DNA from: Chroococcidiopsis thermalis PCC 7203
GTDB taxonomy: Bacteria > Cyanobacteriota > Cyanobacteriia > Cyanobacteriales > Chroococcidiopsidaceae
Assembly (NCBI RefSeq): GCF_000317125.1
Contig: NC_019695.1
Span: 5,258,336 to 5,322,335 of the forward strand
Direction: 5' to 3'
Length of the DNA: 64,000 bases
Shown: positions 62,923-64,000 of the stretch, in pieces
Numbering within the stretch: the stretch's first letter is position 1
Layout: every line of letters begins with the position of its first letter
Position numbers and translations under genes: made by a program
Notes under the pieces: model-generated
The model's database searches: none
What the model was told of the DNA's origin: nothing
Seen by the model: the letters and a program-made list of their open reading frames with translations, nothing else

Positions 62923-64000
62923 ATGTCAACAGTTACTTTAAGAAATATCCATAAACGGTATGCCGATACTGAGGTGATTAAAGGTATCGATCTTGATATC
63001 GGCGATCGCGAATTTGTTGTCTTTGTCGGTCCTTCTGGTTGTGGCAAATCAACTTTGTTACGGGCGATCGCTGGACTGGAGGAAATCACATCTGGCGATT
63101 TACTCATTGATGGCGTGAGAGTAAATGACGTACCACCAGATAAACGCGGGTTGGCAATGGTGTTTCAAACCTATGCCTTGTATCCCCACATGACGGTAGC
63201 AGAGAATATGGCGTTTAGTCTGCGCCTAGCGGGTGTTCCTAAGGCTCAGCGTCTTGAAAGAGCGAAAGAAGTTGCCCGTATCCTTCAATTAGAACCGCTA
63301 TTAAATCGGAAGCCTAGAGAACTATCGGGAGGACAACGCCAACGGGTAGCGATCGGTCGGGCTTTGGTGCGCAAACCTAAAGTCTTTTTGTTCGACGAGC
63401 CGCTGTCAAACTTGGATGCAGCCTTGCGCGTACAGATGCGGATCGAACTTGCTAGCCTTCATGATACTTTGCAAGCCACGATGATATACGTGACGCACGA
63501 TCAAGTGGAGGCGATGACGCTAGCTGACAAAATTGTGGTGTTGCAGGGTGGTATTGTCGAGCAAGTCGGATCGCCGTTGGAACTGTACCACCATCCCCGC
63601 AATTTATTCGTGGCTGGGTTTATCGGTTCGCCTAAAATGAATTTTCTCTCAGTGACGGTGACAGCTGTAAATAATTCTGGGACAACAGTTGCACTGCCTG
63701 GTGAGGCAACAGTAACAATTCCCGTCCAGCCTGGATTGTCGGTAGGAGATAGAGCCACGCTGGGAATTCGTCCCGAACACTTGCGACTCGATCGCCATAA
63801 CGCCACGCTCAATGGCGAAGTACTTGTTGTAGAACGGTTGGGTGGAGAAACTTTTCTCTACGTCAAGATTGCGGGTGGCGACACGTTAATTGTGCAAACA
63901 GACGGAGATAATCCCAGCCGGATGCACGATCTCGCACCGCTCCAGATTAACGGCGATCTCTGTCATTTATTTAACCAGCAAGGTGAAGCTATTCCTAAAG
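62923..64000 (+). CDS. ABC transporter ATP-binding protein (SmoK/MalK/UgpC type), partial
   Basis: At least 359 codons, running off the window's right end. Walker A 'GPSGCGKSTLLR' (about residues 37-48), Q-loop 'MVFQTYALYPHMTV', signature 'LSGGQRQRVAIGRAL', Walker B 'KVFLFDEPLSNLDA', H-loop 'YVTHDQVEAMTLADK', then the MalK-type OB/TOBE regulatory domain ('ATLGIRPEHLRLD'). It energises the two permeases upstream and completes a binding protein-permease-permease-ATPase operon. Such ATPases can serve several sugar transporters. The sequence ends shortly after 'FNQQGEAIPK', where a typical MalK would have few residues left. Confidence 0.95.
   Translation, partial: MSTVTLRNIHKRYADTEVIKGIDLDIGDREFVVFVGPSGCGKSTLLRAIAGLEEITSGDLLIDGVRVNDVPPDKRGLAMVFQTYALYPHMTVAENMAFSLRLAGVPKAQRLERAKEVARILQLEPLLNRKPRELSGGQRQRVAIGRALVRKPKVFLFDEPLSNLDAALRVQMRIELASLHDTLQATMIYVTHDQVEAMTLADKIVVLQGGIVEQVGSPLELYHHPRNLFVAGFIGSPKMNFLSVTVTAVNNSGTTVALPGEATVTIPVQPGLSVGDRATLGIRPEHLRLDRHNATLNGEVLVVERLGGETFLYVKIAGGDTLIVQTDGDNPSRMHDLAPLQINGDLCHLFNQQGEAIPK

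Overview
The window is a chromosomal segment of a cyanobacterium. It carries a phycobilisome core gene (apcF), a NADP-type photosynthetic gap2, a cyanobacterial-style glnA with an NtcA-like promoter, and very frequent HIP1 octamers (GCGATCGC). It is also full of short tandem repeats of 7 and 9 bp and of short palindromes, which suggests a large, repeat-rich genome; a Chroococcidiopsis relative or a filamentous lineage is plausible but not proven.

Layout. 85-10774 (all minus) is a Wzy-type polysaccharide locus: BY-tyrosine kinase/co-polymerase, Wzx flippase, FkbM methyltransferase, three glycosyltransferases, a pyruvyl transferase, a SAM methyltransferase and a Wzy/O-antigen-ligase protein. 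11.2-21 kb holds a CodB-type permease, an Aquifex-type aconitase, two related Arg/Asp-repeat proteins on either side of an MFS transporter, acyP, DAHP synthase, recQ, and a threonine-aldolase gene split by an IS630 element. 23-37 kb holds a fasciclin protein, a Zn/Mn ABC transporter, ureD-ureA without ureBC, a methyltransferase, a lipoprotein, nagB, a cell-wall amidase, pyrG, an orphan Nif11-type peptide and dxr.

37.3-49.0 kb is the most mobile part. Two copies of a 1.6-kb element, identical wherever I compared them, lie in direct orientation 10,088 bp apart. Each encodes IscB, the OMEGA RNA-guided nuclease family ancestral to Cas9, preceded by a structured region that should be the omegaRNA. 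Both iscB copies carry the same frameshift and stop codon, so the element was copied after the gene decayed. Copy 1 splits a membrane-protein gene and copy 2 replaces the end of a methyltransferase gene. Between them lie a broken ATPase + DUF3226 (TOPRIM-like) pair that resembles PARIS/OLD defence modules, an adenosine-specific kinase, an Mpo1-like protein, an amidohydrolase, a B12-binding radical SAM enzyme and a rhomboid protease.

49-57 kb is housekeeping: nadD, gap2, thiL, a lipoate-ligase-like protein, a YbjN-like protein, a methyltransferase, glnA and apcF. 57.3-64 kb is a carbohydrate/polyol cluster: SorC-type regulator and SDR dehydrogenase divergent from a binding protein, two permeases and an ATPase that runs off the window.

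A theme across the window is repeat DNA entering genes without breaking the frame: ureD carries a 30-bp palindrome, and thiL, the amidase, the metal-binding lipoprotein and the lipoate-ligase-like gene carry tandem repeats or palindromes inside or at the edge of the coding region.
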